Of a stretch of DNA of 64,000 nt, positions 18,458 to 26,674 are shown piece after piece. Every line of letters begins with the position of its first letter. Within the stretch, counting starts at the first letter, position 1. The position numbers and the translations under genes were made by a program. The stretch comes from Litoreibacter meonggei (GTDB lineage: Bacteria; Pseudomonadota; Alphaproteobacteria; Rhodobacterales; Rhodobacteraceae), in assembly GCF_003663885.1 (NCBI RefSeq), contig NZ_RCCE01000001.1, positions 186,001 to 250,000 of the forward strand, read 5' to 3'. Under the pieces are notes generated by a model, which did no database searches, was not told the DNA's origin, and saw only the letters and a program-made list of their open reading frames with translations.

Positions 18458-18670
18458 GGGTCTGATCCTTATTTGGCGGGGCTTGTCGACCGCGGTGATA
18501 CCAGCGTGGGCGCGAAGTTCAAGTCGTGGAAGACGTCGCGTCACCACTACATGCGCTTAAAGGGGAGGCATTCGCCGCAATCTGTGGTTAAAATCAAGCC
18601 TGTGAGGCACGGAGTTGATTCGTGGCGGGATATCCCGCCTTCGGGTCCTCCTACGAGACGAGGGACAAAC

Positions 18671-19120
18671 ATGACTGACGTCACCGAGCTGGAGCAACGC
18701 ATTATCACCGCGTTGGACAGAATTGCGTATAGCGCAGACCAGATTGCCAGCGCCCCTGCGGCACCGGATGCCGATATGGTTGAAGAACTTGAAATTGAGC
18801 GTGATACCAACGCGCGGCTGGTTGAAGCCGGACAGCAAAACCTGGCCCGCATGGAGCGAATGGAAACCCGAGTGACCCGTCTGACGGACCGGCTGGAAAC
18901 CATGGAAGCCGAAAACAAGCGCCTGCAAGCAGCCATGGATGCGCTGCGTGAAACCAACAAGCAGCTGCGCGCGGCCAACGCCGAACATCAAGGTGCGGAT
19001 GCCTCGATCAACACAGCGCTGGAAACCGAAAACAACGCGCTGCAAGCCGCCCGAACCGCTGATCTGGCGGAACTCGACGACATTTTGAGCGAAATCGCGC
19101 CACTGGTTAAGGAGGGTTAA
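18671..19120 (+). CDS. Coiled-coil hypothetical protein upstream of zapA
   Basis: A 149-residue acidic protein that is almost entirely predicted coiled coil (residues about 40-140, with heptad-like ARMERMETRVTRLTDRLETMEAENKRLQAAM). No enzymatic motif. GAGGGA lies just before the ATG. It ends three bases before zapA. Sitting directly upstream of the division-ring protein ZapA, it may belong to the same cell-division context, but this is inferred from position only. Confidence 0.8.
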   Translation: MTDVTELEQRIITALDRIAYSADQIASAPAAPDADMVEELEIERDTNARLVEAGQQNLARMERMETRVTRLTDRLETMEAENKRLQAAMDALRETNKQLRAANAEHQGADASINTALETENNALQAARTADLAELDDILSEIAPLVKEG

Positions 19121-19123
19121 CCC

Positions 19124-19507
19124 ATGCCTGAGATCAATATCGAAATCGGGGGCCGCACCTTTCAGGTTGCCTGCCAAACCGGTGAAGAGCATTTCTTGCA
19201 GACTGCCGCCAAATTGCTGGACAATGAAGCCAGCGTGTTGGCCGATCAAATCGGGCGCATGCCGGAAACCCGCATGCTGCTGATGGCGGGCCTGATGCTG
19301 GCTGACAAAACCGCCGGGTTGGAAGAAGACCTACGCGCCGCCGACGATCGCCTCGAAAAGATGACCCGCGAGGTGGAAAACCTCAGAGCCGCCCCGCAGA
19401 AAACTGTGGAAGTACCGGTCGTACCTGCGTCGGTCACAGACACATTGGCAGAGCTGGCGGCACGCTCCGAAGCGCTGGCAGAATCACTTGAAGCCAAACG
19501 CGCGTGA
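19124..19507 (+). CDS. zapA: Cell division protein ZapA
   Basis: A 127-residue protein. Residues 1-60 form the ZapA globular domain (INIEIGGRTFQVACQTGEEHFL, AAKLLDNEASVL), followed by a coiled coil to the C-terminus. ZapA cross-links FtsZ filaments at the division ring. AAGGAGG lies 7 bases before the ATG. It is co-transcribed with the coiled-coil gene upstream and precedes the first gap gene by 187 bases that hold two operator-like palindromes. Confidence 0.9.
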   Translation: MPEINIEIGGRTFQVACQTGEEHFLQTAAKLLDNEASVLADQIGRMPETRMLLMAGLMLADKTAGLEEDLRAADDRLEKMTREVENLRAAPQKTVEVPVVPASVTDTLAELAARSEALAESLEAKRA

Positions 19508-19534
19508 GCCTCTGAGCCACGCGCGCCCGCAAAA

Positions 19535-19548
19535 CGTTAACGCTAACA
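19535..19548. promoter_or_regulatory. LacI-type operator-like palindrome 1 before gap (first copy)
   Basis: CGTTAACGCTAACA is a 14-bp near-perfect palindrome with a central CG, the hallmark of LacI-family operators. It is repeated 52 bases downstream (centre to centre), about five helical turns, so both sites face the same side of the helix, as needed for looping or cooperative binding. The likely regulator is a CceR-type protein; none is encoded here. Confidence 0.65.
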
Positions 19549-19586
19549 CGGAAACTGCGGCATTCTGCGTCGGCTTATTGTTTACG

Positions 19587-19600
19587 TGTTAACGCTAACA
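19587..19600. promoter_or_regulatory. LacI-type operator-like palindrome 2 before gap (first copy)
   Basis: TGTTAACGCTAACA, palindromic except for one central pair, lies 95 bases before the gap start and 52 bases from the previous copy. Thirteen of 14 bases equal the first copy. It also resembles the single site before the second gap gene (TGTTAGCGGTAACA). Confidence 0.7.
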
Positions 19601-19694
19601 GCTTAATTTTTAAGCCAAATCAACCTATCCACATGTAGTGTCTACCCTTATACCACGTGACAAGATTAAGCGGAGCGTAGAGGGACAAGTGACC

Positions 19695-20693
19695 ATGACC
19701 ACCACCGTAGCAATTAACGGGTTTGGCCGTATTGGCCGTTGTACCCTCGCCCATATCGCCGAGAGTGCCCGCAACGACATCCAAGTTGTCGCAATCAATG
19801 CCACCGGGCCGATCGAGACAAACGCTCATCTGCTGAAATACGACAGCGTCCACGGCCGCTTTGGCCAAGAGGTTCGCGTTGACGGTGACACAATGGATAT
19901 CGGTCGTGGTCCGATGAAAGTATTCTCGACCTACAACCCGCAGGAATTGGACTGGAGCGGCGTTGATGTCGTGCTGGAATGCACCGGCAAGTTCAACTCC
20001 AAGGAACAGTCAGAAGTTCACCTGACACGTGGCGCGAAGCGCGTGCTGATCTCCGCGCCAGCGTCTGGCGTTGACCGCACCATCGTTTACGGCGTGAACC
20101 ACCGCGACCTGCTGCCAGAACACAAGGTGATCTCCAACGGCTCCTGCACCACCAACTGCCTTGCCCCGCTGGCAAAAGTGTTGAACGACGCGATTGGTAT
20201 CGAGCGCGGCATCATGACCACGATCCACAGCTACACCGGCGACCAGCCGACACTGGACCGCCGCCACGACGACCTGTATCGCGCCCGCGCAGCAGCCATG
20301 GCGATGATCCCGACCTCCACAGGTGCCGCGAAAGCCTTGGGCGAAGTGCTGCCGGAACTGGCAGGCAAACTGGACGGCACCGCGATGCGCGTCCCTACCC
20401 CCAACGTATCCGCCGTGGACCTGACATTCGAGGCGTCCAAGGACGTCACTGTCGAGGACGTGAACGCTGTGGTGGCAGAGGCTGCCGCTGGCCATATGGG
20501 GGCCGTGCTTAGCTATGACCCCGAGCAGAAAGTCTCCATCGACTTCAACCACACCAATTACTCCTGCATATTCGCGCCGGACCAGACAAAGGTTGTCGGT
20601 GGCCGCACGGTTCGGGTATTGGCTTGGTATGACAACGAATGGGGCTTTTCCTGCCGCATGGCCGACGTGGCCTCTGCAATGGGACGCCTCTGA
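19695..20693 (+). CDS. gap: Type I glyceraldehyde-3-phosphate dehydrogenase (first copy)
   Basis: A 332-residue GAPDH. The start [16 protein letters not shown] is used because the NAD-binding strand must begin there; an in-frame upstream codon would add 19 unconserved residues. The NAD motif is NGFGRIGR, and the catalytic Cys lies in SNGSCTTNCLAP near residue 155, with the [11 protein letters not shown] catalytic His region after it. It interconverts glyceraldehyde 3-phosphate and 1,3-bisphosphoglycerate. Two operator-like palindromes lie upstream. A paralogue lies 1.4 kb downstream. Confidence 0.96.
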   Translation: MTTTVAINGFGRIGRCTLAHIAESARNDIQVVAINATGPIETNAHLLKYDSVHGRFGQEVRVDGDTMDIGRGPMKVFSTYNPQELDWSGVDVVLECTGKFNSKEQSEVHLTRGAKRVLISAPASGVDRTIVYGVNHRDLLPEHKVISNGSCTTNCLAPLAKVLNDAIGIERGIMTTIHSYTGDQPTLDRRHDDLYRARAAAMAMIPTSTGAAKALGEVLPELAGKLDGTAMRVPTPNVSAVDLTFEASKDVTVEDVNAVVAEAAAGHMGAVLSYDPEQKVSIDFNHTNYSCIFAPDQTKVVGGRTVRVLAWYDNEWGFSCRMADVASAMGRL

Positions 20694-20717
20694 TACTTCA
20701 GAGGGCCCGCGCCTTAC

Positions 20718-20861
20718 ATGACCAACAAGATAGCTATCGTTTTGGCGATCCTGATCGGCGGCATCATTGCCGCTGATCTTTTGGTGTTCGGTTGGGATTT
20801 GCACATCTTCTTGGGAAAGAAGCTGATGATTCTAACAGAATATATGGCTTTCTGGCGGTAA
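20718..20861 (+). CDS. Small single-span membrane protein downstream of gap
   Basis: A 47-residue protein, MTNKIAIVLAILIGGIIAAD at the start, with one membrane helix and a conserved-looking end EYMAFWR. It begins 24 bases after the gap stop. From memory, short proteins of this kind ending in -FWR regularly follow gap in Rhodobacteraceae, which supports it being real. Function unknown; it may sit in the membrane beside the operon's enzymes only by genomic linkage. Confidence 0.7.
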   Translation: MTNKIAIVLAILIGGIIAADLLVFGWDLHIFLGKKLMILTEYMAFWR

Positions 20862-21039
20862 GTTGGCTGCGTCGGCATTCCGGCCGGCCGCGGATCACAT
20901 CCAGTGCAGTTTTGGCGCATCTTGCGACGATCAATCGGGCTGAATGGGATTTCGTTGACGAACACCAACACACTGTCAATAACAGTCACACACACCCGGC
21001 TCATTCATGGCCAGCTCGACGACCAGCAAAGGAAACGTA

Positions 21040-21801
21040 ATGCTCGACAGACCCGCAATAGACTCCATAGCAACTGCCGACGACATTACGAAATTGGACC
21101 TCTCCGACAGCAGTCTGACAACAGATGCGATTATGTTGCTCGGATTTCAGCGTACCAAACAAATCGGGCGCAAGGCGCGTTTATCTTGGATGAACGGCAA
21201 CCCCGCGCCGCTTCAGGCCGAGGCCGAAACCCGACGTCGCGAAATTTTTGAAGGGGCGTTGCTGGAGATCTACCAAGAATACGTCCCGCTACGAGACCAG
21301 CTGAAAGCCCTGAAGATTGCGCCAAAGCGGGTTATCGATATCGGGTGCGGACAGGCAATCAATGATCTGTTCCTACATCGGGATTTTAAGCCGCATTTCA
21401 CATTGGTCGATATCGAACACACCCCCGATCAATACCATCAGTGGTCCAATCAAGGCAGCGGCTACGCCAGCTTGGACAATGCCAAAGCCCTGCTGCACGC
21501 AAACGGCGTTGCAAAATCAAAGGCGGTGACTATCAACCCGCGCAAGACACCCGATGCCCTAGAGGGACTAACCGGCGATCTGGTCACCAGCCTGTATTCC
21601 TGCGGCTTCCACTACCCCGTTGATGAATACGTTCCGCTTTTTGATCGGGTCATCGAAGCGGGAGGTGCGGTTTGTCTGGACTTGCGAAACAATTACACTG
21701 CAAACCACCCCGACAGTGCGGCCAGACTTTTGGATGGACGAACGATGACAACGGTCTATGAGGATACGAAATCCAAGCGCGTATTGGTCCGGAAATCCTG
21801 A
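21040..21801 (+). CDS. Class I SAM-dependent methyltransferase-like protein
   Basis: A 253-residue protein. The ATG at 21040 is preferred because AAAGGA lies 6 bases upstream; an ATG 33 bases earlier has no site. The AdoMet-binding motif I is RVIDIGCGQAIND near residue 100, and FTLVDIEHTPDQYHQW fits motif II with an acidic residue. The middle section (VTSLYSCGFHYPVDEYVPLFDRVIEAGG) fits the post-motif III region. A small sugar or lipid methyltransferase is plausible. It sits between two gap paralogues and has a composition somewhat more AT-rich than them, suggesting insertion. Confidence 0.65.
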   Translation: MLDRPAIDSIATADDITKLDLSDSSLTTDAIMLLGFQRTKQIGRKARLSWMNGNPAPLQAEAETRRREIFEGALLEIYQEYVPLRDQLKALKIAPKRVIDIGCGQAINDLFLHRDFKPHFTLVDIEHTPDQYHQWSNQGSGYASLDNAKALLHANGVAKSKAVTINPRKTPDALEGLTGDLVTSLYSCGFHYPVDEYVPLFDRVIEAGGAVCLDLRNNYTANHPDSAARLLDGRTMTTVYEDTKSKRVLVRKS

Positions 21802-22017
21802 CGGATCGCGCGTCTAAGATTGACGGTCGTCCGGCAGTGTCGGTCTTTGAAACCCGCTAACACGTCAGCTGCACCATTGAACAGCCTGAAGCATCGGAAA
21901 TCTGGCGCAAACGTATCGTCAACTTTGTGCGGCAAAGCGTTTGCTCGGCTGTCGATCCTTCCTGCACACCCTTCCAAATTTGACGCCCACAGGTTGACCT
22001 TTGCTCGAAAATGCGAT

Positions 22018-22031
22018 TGTTAGCGGTAACA
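22018..22031. promoter_or_regulatory. LacI-type operator-like palindrome before gap (second copy)
   Basis: TGTTAGCGGTAACA, a 14-bp palindrome with one mismatched pair and a central CG, lies 35 bases before the gap start. A TTGACC box at 21994-21999 is 17 bases upstream of it, so the palindrome would cover the -10 region and suit repression by steric block. It closely matches the two sites before the first gap. Confidence 0.7.
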
Positions 22032-22065
22032 GTTTTTCTAATCTCCCATCAGGAGGGTCTCCCCC

Positions 22066-23070
22066 ATGTCAGTTAAAGTAGCCATCAACGGATTTGGCCG
22101 TATCGGTCGCAACGTCTTGCGCGCCATCATCGAGAGCGGTCGCACCGACATTGAAGTCGTCGCGATCAACGATTTGGGGCCGGTCGAGACCAACGCCCAC
22201 TTGCTGCAATACGACTCAGTCCATGGCCGTTTCCCGCAAGAAGTAGTCGTCAACGGCGACACTATCGATGTGGGGCGAGGCCCGATCAAAGTGACCGCCC
22301 TGCGCAATCCTGCCGACCTGCCTTGGGGTGACGTGGACATCGTTTTGGAATGCACAGGCATCTTCAACTCGAAAGAAGCCTGCCAAGCGCATTTGGAAAA
22401 CGGCTCGTCGCGCGTGTTGATCTCGGCACCGGGCAAAGGCGCGGACAAGACAATCGTCTATGGCGTGAACCACGACAGCCTGACCAAGGACGATATCGTC
22501 GTCTCCAACGCATCCTGCACCACCAATTGCCTGTCGCCGGTGGCACATGTGCTGCAAGACAATATCGGCATCGTCAAAGGCTTCATGACGACGATCCACA
22601 GCTATACGGGTGACCAGCCAACTTTGGACACTATGCATAATGACCTGTACCGCGCGCGCGCAGCGGCCTTGTCCATGATCCCAACCTCGACCGGCGCTGC
22701 AAAGGCCGTCGGATTGGTTCTACCAGAGCTGGATGGCAAACTGGACGGCGTCGCCATCCGCGTGCCCACACCGAATGTCTCGGTTGTGGATCTGACCTTC
22801 GAAGCGTCTCGTGATACGACCATAGAGGAGGTCAATGCTCTAATCGCTGCGGCAGCCGAAAGCGGCCCGCTCGAAGGCATCCTTGGCTACACCGAGAAAA
22901 AACTGGTGAGTTCCGACTTCAACCACGACCCGCGCTCGTCGATCTTTGCAGCGGATCAAACCAAAGTTCTGGACGGCAACATGGTTCGCATCCTGACATG
23001 GTACGATAACGAATGGGGCTTCTCCAACCGCATGGCCGACACCGCCGTCGCGATGGGGAAACTCCTCTAG
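22066..23070 (+). CDS. gap: Type I glyceraldehyde-3-phosphate dehydrogenase (second copy)
   Basis: A 334-residue GAPDH with NGFGRIGRN at the N-terminus, catalytic [12 protein letters not shown] near residue 155 and a GGAGG site before the ATG. By eye it is clearly homologous to the first copy across its whole length but differs throughout, so the duplication is old. The conserved [15 protein letters not shown]-terminus is present. It heads a likely gap-pgk-SDR-fba operon. The coenzyme preference and direction (glycolytic or gluconeogenic) of the two copies cannot be fixed from sequence reading alone. Confidence 0.96.
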   Translation: MSVKVAINGFGRIGRNVLRAIIESGRTDIEVVAINDLGPVETNAHLLQYDSVHGRFPQEVVVNGDTIDVGRGPIKVTALRNPADLPWGDVDIVLECTGIFNSKEACQAHLENGSSRVLISAPGKGADKTIVYGVNHDSLTKDDIVVSNASCTTNCLSPVAHVLQDNIGIVKGFMTTIHSYTGDQPTLDTMHNDLYRARAAALSMIPTSTGAAKAVGLVLPELDGKLDGVAIRVPTPNVSVVDLTFEASRDTTIEEVNALIAAAAESGPLEGILGYTEKKLVSSDFNHDPRSSIFAADQTKVLDGNMVRILTWYDNEWGFSNRMADTAVAMGKLL

Positions 23071-23113
23071 ACTTCATCTTGGCATAAATATTCAAATGCC
23101 ACGACTAGATCAC

Positions 23114-23142
23114 ACGGCCCGCTCCTTATAGAAGCGGGCCGT
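23114..23142 (+). other. Hairpin in the gap-pgk spacer
   Basis: A perfect 10-bp stem ACGGCCCGCT/AGCGGGCCGT with a 9-base loop. No T-run follows, so it is not a classical terminator; it may act as an mRNA stabiliser, processing site or weak attenuator between gap and pgk. Confidence 0.5.
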
Positions 23143-23163
23143 AAGCATTTATGGAGACGGCAC

Positions 23164-24342
23164 ATGGCTTGGAAGACACTCGACGATATGGATTTGGATG
23201 GCAAACGCGTGCTGATCCGTGTGGACATCAATGTGCCTATGGAAGATGGCCATGTTACCGACACCACCCGCATCGACCGCATCATCCCCACCGTACGTGA
23301 CGTGCTGGCCGCTGGCGGCATACCGATCCTGATGGCGCATTACGGCCGCCCAAAAGGCAAGGTGGTGCCGGACATGTCGCTGAGCCATGTGGTCCCGACC
23401 TTATCCGACATTCTGGACCAGCCTGTCGCATTTATTGACGGCAGCTACGGTGAGCGTATCGCGGCATTGCAAACTGGCGAAATCGCCTTGCTGGAGAACC
23501 TGCGGTTCAATCCCGGCGAAGAGGCAAATGACGCGGGCTTCGCACAGCGCCTCGCCTCGCTGGGCGATGTCTATGTCAACGATGCGTTCTCTGCCGCACA
23601 CCGTGCGCATGCCTCGACCGAAGCGCTCGCCAAGTTGTTGCCCGCCTGCGCGGGGCGCCTGATGCAAGAAGAACTCAGCGCGCTGGAAGCCGCCCTTGGC
23701 ACACCTGAACGCCCTGTGGTTGCGATTGTTGGCGGGGCGAAGGTGTCGACCAAGCTCGACCTGCTGGGCAATCTCGTGGAAAAGGTCGACCATCTGGTGA
23801 TCGGGGGCGGCATGGCCAACACTTTCCTTGCAGCACAGGGGATCGGCGTGGGCAAATCGCTGGCCGAGCATGAGATGGCCGGCACCGCCCGCGACATCAT
23901 CGCCAAGGCCAAGACGACCGGCTGCGAAATCATCCTGCCGCGCGACATCGTCGTCGCCAAGGAGTTCAAGGAAAACGCGCAACATCAGACTGTTGCCGCT
24001 GGCGACTGCCCCGAGGACCAGATGATCCTCGATGCCGGACCCGAAACCGTGGACTACATCATGGGCGTCCTGAAAGACGCCAAGACGCTCATTATGAACG
24101 GCCCGCTTGGCGTGTTCGAACTGGCACCGTTTCACAAAGCGACCTTCGATGTGCTCGACGAAATCGCGCGCCAGACCAAGGCTGGCGAACTGGTCTCTGT
24201 CGCTGGCGGTGGCGATACCGTGGCGGCCGTGAATGCGAGCGGGCATGAGGATGATTTCACCTATATCTCCACCGCGGGCGGCGCGTTTTTGGAGTGGATG
24301 GAGGGCAAGACCCTCCCCGGTGTTGCCGCGTTGGAAGGATAG
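23164..24342 (+). CDS. pgk: Phosphoglycerate kinase
   Basis: A 392-residue protein of normal length. It transfers phosphate between 1,3-bisphosphoglycerate and ADP. Motifs: [15 protein letters not shown] near residue 15, GRPKGK near 60, [12 protein letters not shown] near 112, [16 protein letters not shown] near 190, and the nucleotide-binding [10 protein letters not shown] near 355. GGAG lies 7 bases before the ATG. The SDR gene starts 3 bases after its stop. Confidence 0.97.
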   Translation: MAWKTLDDMDLDGKRVLIRVDINVPMEDGHVTDTTRIDRIIPTVRDVLAAGGIPILMAHYGRPKGKVVPDMSLSHVVPTLSDILDQPVAFIDGSYGERIAALQTGEIALLENLRFNPGEEANDAGFAQRLASLGDVYVNDAFSAAHRAHASTEALAKLLPACAGRLMQEELSALEAALGTPERPVVAIVGGAKVSTKLDLLGNLVEKVDHLVIGGGMANTFLAAQGIGVGKSLAEHEMAGTARDIIAKAKTTGCEIILPRDIVVAKEFKENAQHQTVAAGDCPEDQMILDAGPETVDYIMGVLKDAKTLIMNGPLGVFELAPFHKATFDVLDEIARQTKAGELVSVAGGGDTVAAVNASGHEDDFTYISTAGGAFLEWMEGKTLPGVAALEG

Positions 24343-24345
24343 GAC

Positions 24346-25116
24346 ATGGGCTATGTGCTGATCACCGGGGCTTCCGAGGGGATCGGCAAAGCCATCGCCC
24401 GTCGCGCCGCGCAAGACGGGCGTGACCTGATCCTGAGCGCTCGCTCGGAAGATAAATTGGAAGCGCTGGCCACTGAGTTGCGCCAGACCGGACGAGATGT
24501 TCACGTGGTAATCGCAGACCTGAATGCCGCGAACGGGGCGACACGGCTTTGGACCAAGGCCACACAAATCGGCCCCATCGACGTGCTAGTGAACAACGCG
24601 GGGCTTGGCATCAACGGGCCATTCCTGAAAACCGACACCGCCCGCGAAGAGGCTACAGCGCAGGTCAATATGATCGCGCTGACCCAGCTGATGAAGGCGG
24701 GCGTGCAGCACATGGAGCAAAACGGCGGCGGCAAAATCCTCAACGTATCGTCAACCGCCGCTTTTATGCCCGGCCCACAAATGGCGGTGTATCACGCCAG
24801 CAAATCCTATGTGCTGTCGCTGTCCGAGGCCGTCGCGCAGGAACTGGCGGGGAGCAGCATCTCCGTGTCGGTGCTTTGCCCCGGCCCCACCGCTACGGAG
24901 TTCTTCAAAGACGCCGACATGAAGGATGTGCGGCTGCTGAAGCTGAGCCTGTCCATGACCGCCGAGGATGTGGCTGACGCTGGCTGGTCCGGCATGTTGC
25001 GCGGCAAGCGGGTGATCGTGCCGGGGTTCATGAACAAAGTGTTCGCCTTCATGCCCCGCTTCACCCCGCGCGGGCTTCTGACGTGGGTTGTCGCGCAGTT
25101 TTATGTGCGCTCCTGA
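24346..25116 (+). CDS. Short-chain dehydrogenase/reductase
   Basis: A 256-residue classical SDR. The cofactor motif TGASEGIG is at residues 7-14, NNAG near 82, and the catalytic Ser-Tyr-Lys reads SSTAAF, then YHASKSYVLS with YxxxK near residue 149. The pattern (VLITGASEGIGKAIARR with LILSAR) is of the DltE/YqjQ-like group that often acts on unknown lipid or carbonyl substrates. It begins 3 bases after pgk, so it is co-transcribed with glycolytic genes, but no metabolic link is evident. The final helix (VVAQFYV) is hydrophobic. Confidence 0.88.
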   Translation: MGYVLITGASEGIGKAIARRAAQDGRDLILSARSEDKLEALATELRQTGRDVHVVIADLNAANGATRLWTKATQIGPIDVLVNNAGLGINGPFLKTDTAREEATAQVNMIALTQLMKAGVQHMEQNGGGKILNVSSTAAFMPGPQMAVYHASKSYVLSLSEAVAQELAGSSISVSVLCPGPTATEFFKDADMKDVRLLKLSLSMTAEDVADAGWSGMLRGKRVIVPGFMNKVFAFMPRFTPRGLLTWVVAQFYVRS

Positions 25117-25120
25117 GCGC

Positions 25121-25134
25121 CGTTAGCGCAAGCA
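25121..25134. promoter_or_regulatory. Weak LacI-type operator-like site before fba
   Basis: CGTTAGCGCAAGCA matches the palindrome TGTTAGCGCTAACA at 11 of 14 positions. It lies in the 85-base spacer before the aldolase. Same motif family as the gap sites; weak on its own. Confidence 0.3.
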
Positions 25135-25201
25135 TCGTTGCAACCGCACGCCCCCTAGCCTAGAGATTGCGCAATTTAGCGTATCCAAGGCGAGGCCTAT
25201 C

Positions 25202-26095
25202 ATGTCGAACTCCGAACAACTCGAGCAAATCCGCAACGGCAACGGCTTCATCGCCGCGTTGGACCAGAGCGGCGGGTCGACCCCGAAAGCGTTGCGCCAA
25301 TATGGTGTCACCGAAGACGCCTACGCCAATGACGAAGAAATGTTCGACCAGATCCACCAAATGCGCACCCGCATCGTGAAAGCGCCAGCGTTCAGGGGCG
25401 ACAAAGTCATCGGCGCGATCCTGTTCGAGAAGACCATGGACCGCGAGATGGATGGCGTCCCGTCCGGCAAGTTCATCTGGGAAGACAGCGGCGTCGTCCC
25501 GTTCCTGAAAATCGACAAGGGTCTGGAAGCCGAGGCCGATGGCGTCCAGTTGATGAAACATATTGACGGTCTTGATGCACTGCTGAAACGCGGCGTGGAA
25601 AAGGGCATGTTCGGGACGAAGATGCGCTCGGTCATCAACGCAGCGTCGGCGTCTGGCATCGCGGCCAACGTGGCGCAGCAGTTTGATCTGGGTCGCCAGA
25701 TCATGGGCCACGGTCTGGTGCCGATTATTGAGCCGGAAATAAACATTACCATCGCTGACAAGGCCGAAGCCGAGGCGATCCTGCTGGTGGAACTGACCAA
25801 GCAACTGGATGCCCTGCCCGAAGGCAAAGACGTGATGCTGAAACTGACCCTTCCAGAGGTCGCGAACCTGTATCACCCCTTGGTCAGCCATCCGCGCGTT
25901 ATGCGCATCGTTGCACTGTCGGGCGGCTATTCCCGCGCCGAGGCCAACGCCCGGTTGTCCAAGAACACAGGTGTGATTGCCAGCTTCTCTCGTGCGTTGA
26001 CCGAAGGGCTATCCGCCCAACAGACCGACGCCGAGTTCAACGAGCTGATCGCGGCAACCATCGACAGCATTTATCAGGCATCTGTGGCGGGATAA
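25202..26095 (+). CDS. Fructose-bisphosphate aldolase class I
   Basis: A 297-residue protein of the short bacterial class I aldolase group, recognised by FIAALDQSGGSTPKALRQYG near the N-terminus, the KIDKGLEAEADGVQLM segment and the conserved LVPIIEPEINI stretch. Class I enzymes form a Schiff base with an active-site lysine (candidate in VMLKLTLPE near residue 215) and need no metal. It cleaves or forms fructose 1,6-bisphosphate. It follows gap-pgk-SDR with an 85-base spacer, so may be read with them or from its own promoter. Confidence 0.94.
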   Translation: MSNSEQLEQIRNGNGFIAALDQSGGSTPKALRQYGVTEDAYANDEEMFDQIHQMRTRIVKAPAFRGDKVIGAILFEKTMDREMDGVPSGKFIWEDSGVVPFLKIDKGLEAEADGVQLMKHIDGLDALLKRGVEKGMFGTKMRSVINAASASGIAANVAQQFDLGRQIMGHGLVPIIEPEINITIADKAEAEAILLVELTKQLDALPEGKDVMLKLTLPEVANLYHPLVSHPRVMRIVALSGGYSRAEANARLSKNTGVIASFSRALTEGLSAQQTDAEFNELIAATIDSIYQASVAG

Positions 26096-26211
26096 TTGGC
26101 AAAAACCTTAACAAAAATGCCGATTTAGCAATTTAGGGGATTCACAAATCGAATCACATGTGCGATTCATTTCGGGTAGCGTCCGCAAAGAGGCGCACCC
26201 CGAGGTTTACA

Positions 26212-26514
26212 TTGACCAATTCGCGCACCACTTTTGGCATCACGCCCTTGCTGATCTTTTCGGTATTCCTCCTGATGGGGGCGTATTTCGTTTTTGCAGC
26301 AGTGCAAGGCGACTACGGCATCTTCCGCAGAGTTCAGGTTGAAGCCGAGATCGAAACCTTGCGCGCTGAACTGGACACTCTTGAGGCTCAAGTGGCAGAG
26401 ATGCGCAACAAGACGCGGCGTCTCTCCGACAATTATCTTGATCTGGATCTACTAGATGTTCAGGCTCGCTTAACTTTGGGTTTGATGCGCTCCGACGAAA
26501 TATTGCTGCGTTAA
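26212..26514 (+). CDS. FtsB/DivIC-like septum formation initiator
   Basis: About 100 residues: one membrane helix (LLIFSVFLLMGAYFVFAAV) followed by a coiled coil (VEAEIETLRAELDTLEAQVAEMRNKTRRL) and the motif DNYLDLDLLDVQARLTLGLM, which matches the alphaproteobacterial FtsB/DivIC family. FtsB works with FtsL and FtsQ at the septum. A TTG at 26212 is chosen because GAGG lies 7 bases upstream; an in-frame ATG at 26158 lacks a ribosome site. It stands between fba and the PDH operon, as in other Rhodobacteraceae. Confidence 0.85.
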   Translation: MTNSRTTFGITPLLIFSVFLLMGAYFVFAAVQGDYGIFRRVQVEAEIETLRAELDTLEAQVAEMRNKTRRLSDNYLDLDLLDVQARLTLGLMRSDEILLR

Positions 26515-26618
26515 CCCACTAAGTTTAATCCTTTATATTTTAATTTCAGCGCACCCCTGCCAAAATTTTCCTTGCGGCACTTAAACGGGGTGATCTTTCC
26601 CAAAAGCTCTGGTAAAAG

Positions 26619-26638
26619 ATAGTTTAACGTTAAACTAT
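26619..26638. promoter_or_regulatory. Perfect 20-bp palindrome before pdhA
   Basis: A perfect palindrome with half-site ATAGTTTAAC and a central CG, 37 bases before the pdhA start codon. Its core TTTAACGTTAAA is related to, but not the same as, the TGTTAACGCTAACA sites before gap. A dimeric repressor operator is likely; which regulator binds is unknown. Confidence 0.65.
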
Positions 26639-26674
26639 ACCCTTTTGCGCTAAGATTTTGGGAGGACTGCCAGC

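Noticed and set aside
17918-18670. Long open frame upstream of the coiled-coil gene
   Set aside because: It is the antisense shadow of tkt; the ribosome site and protein-like composition begin only at 18671.
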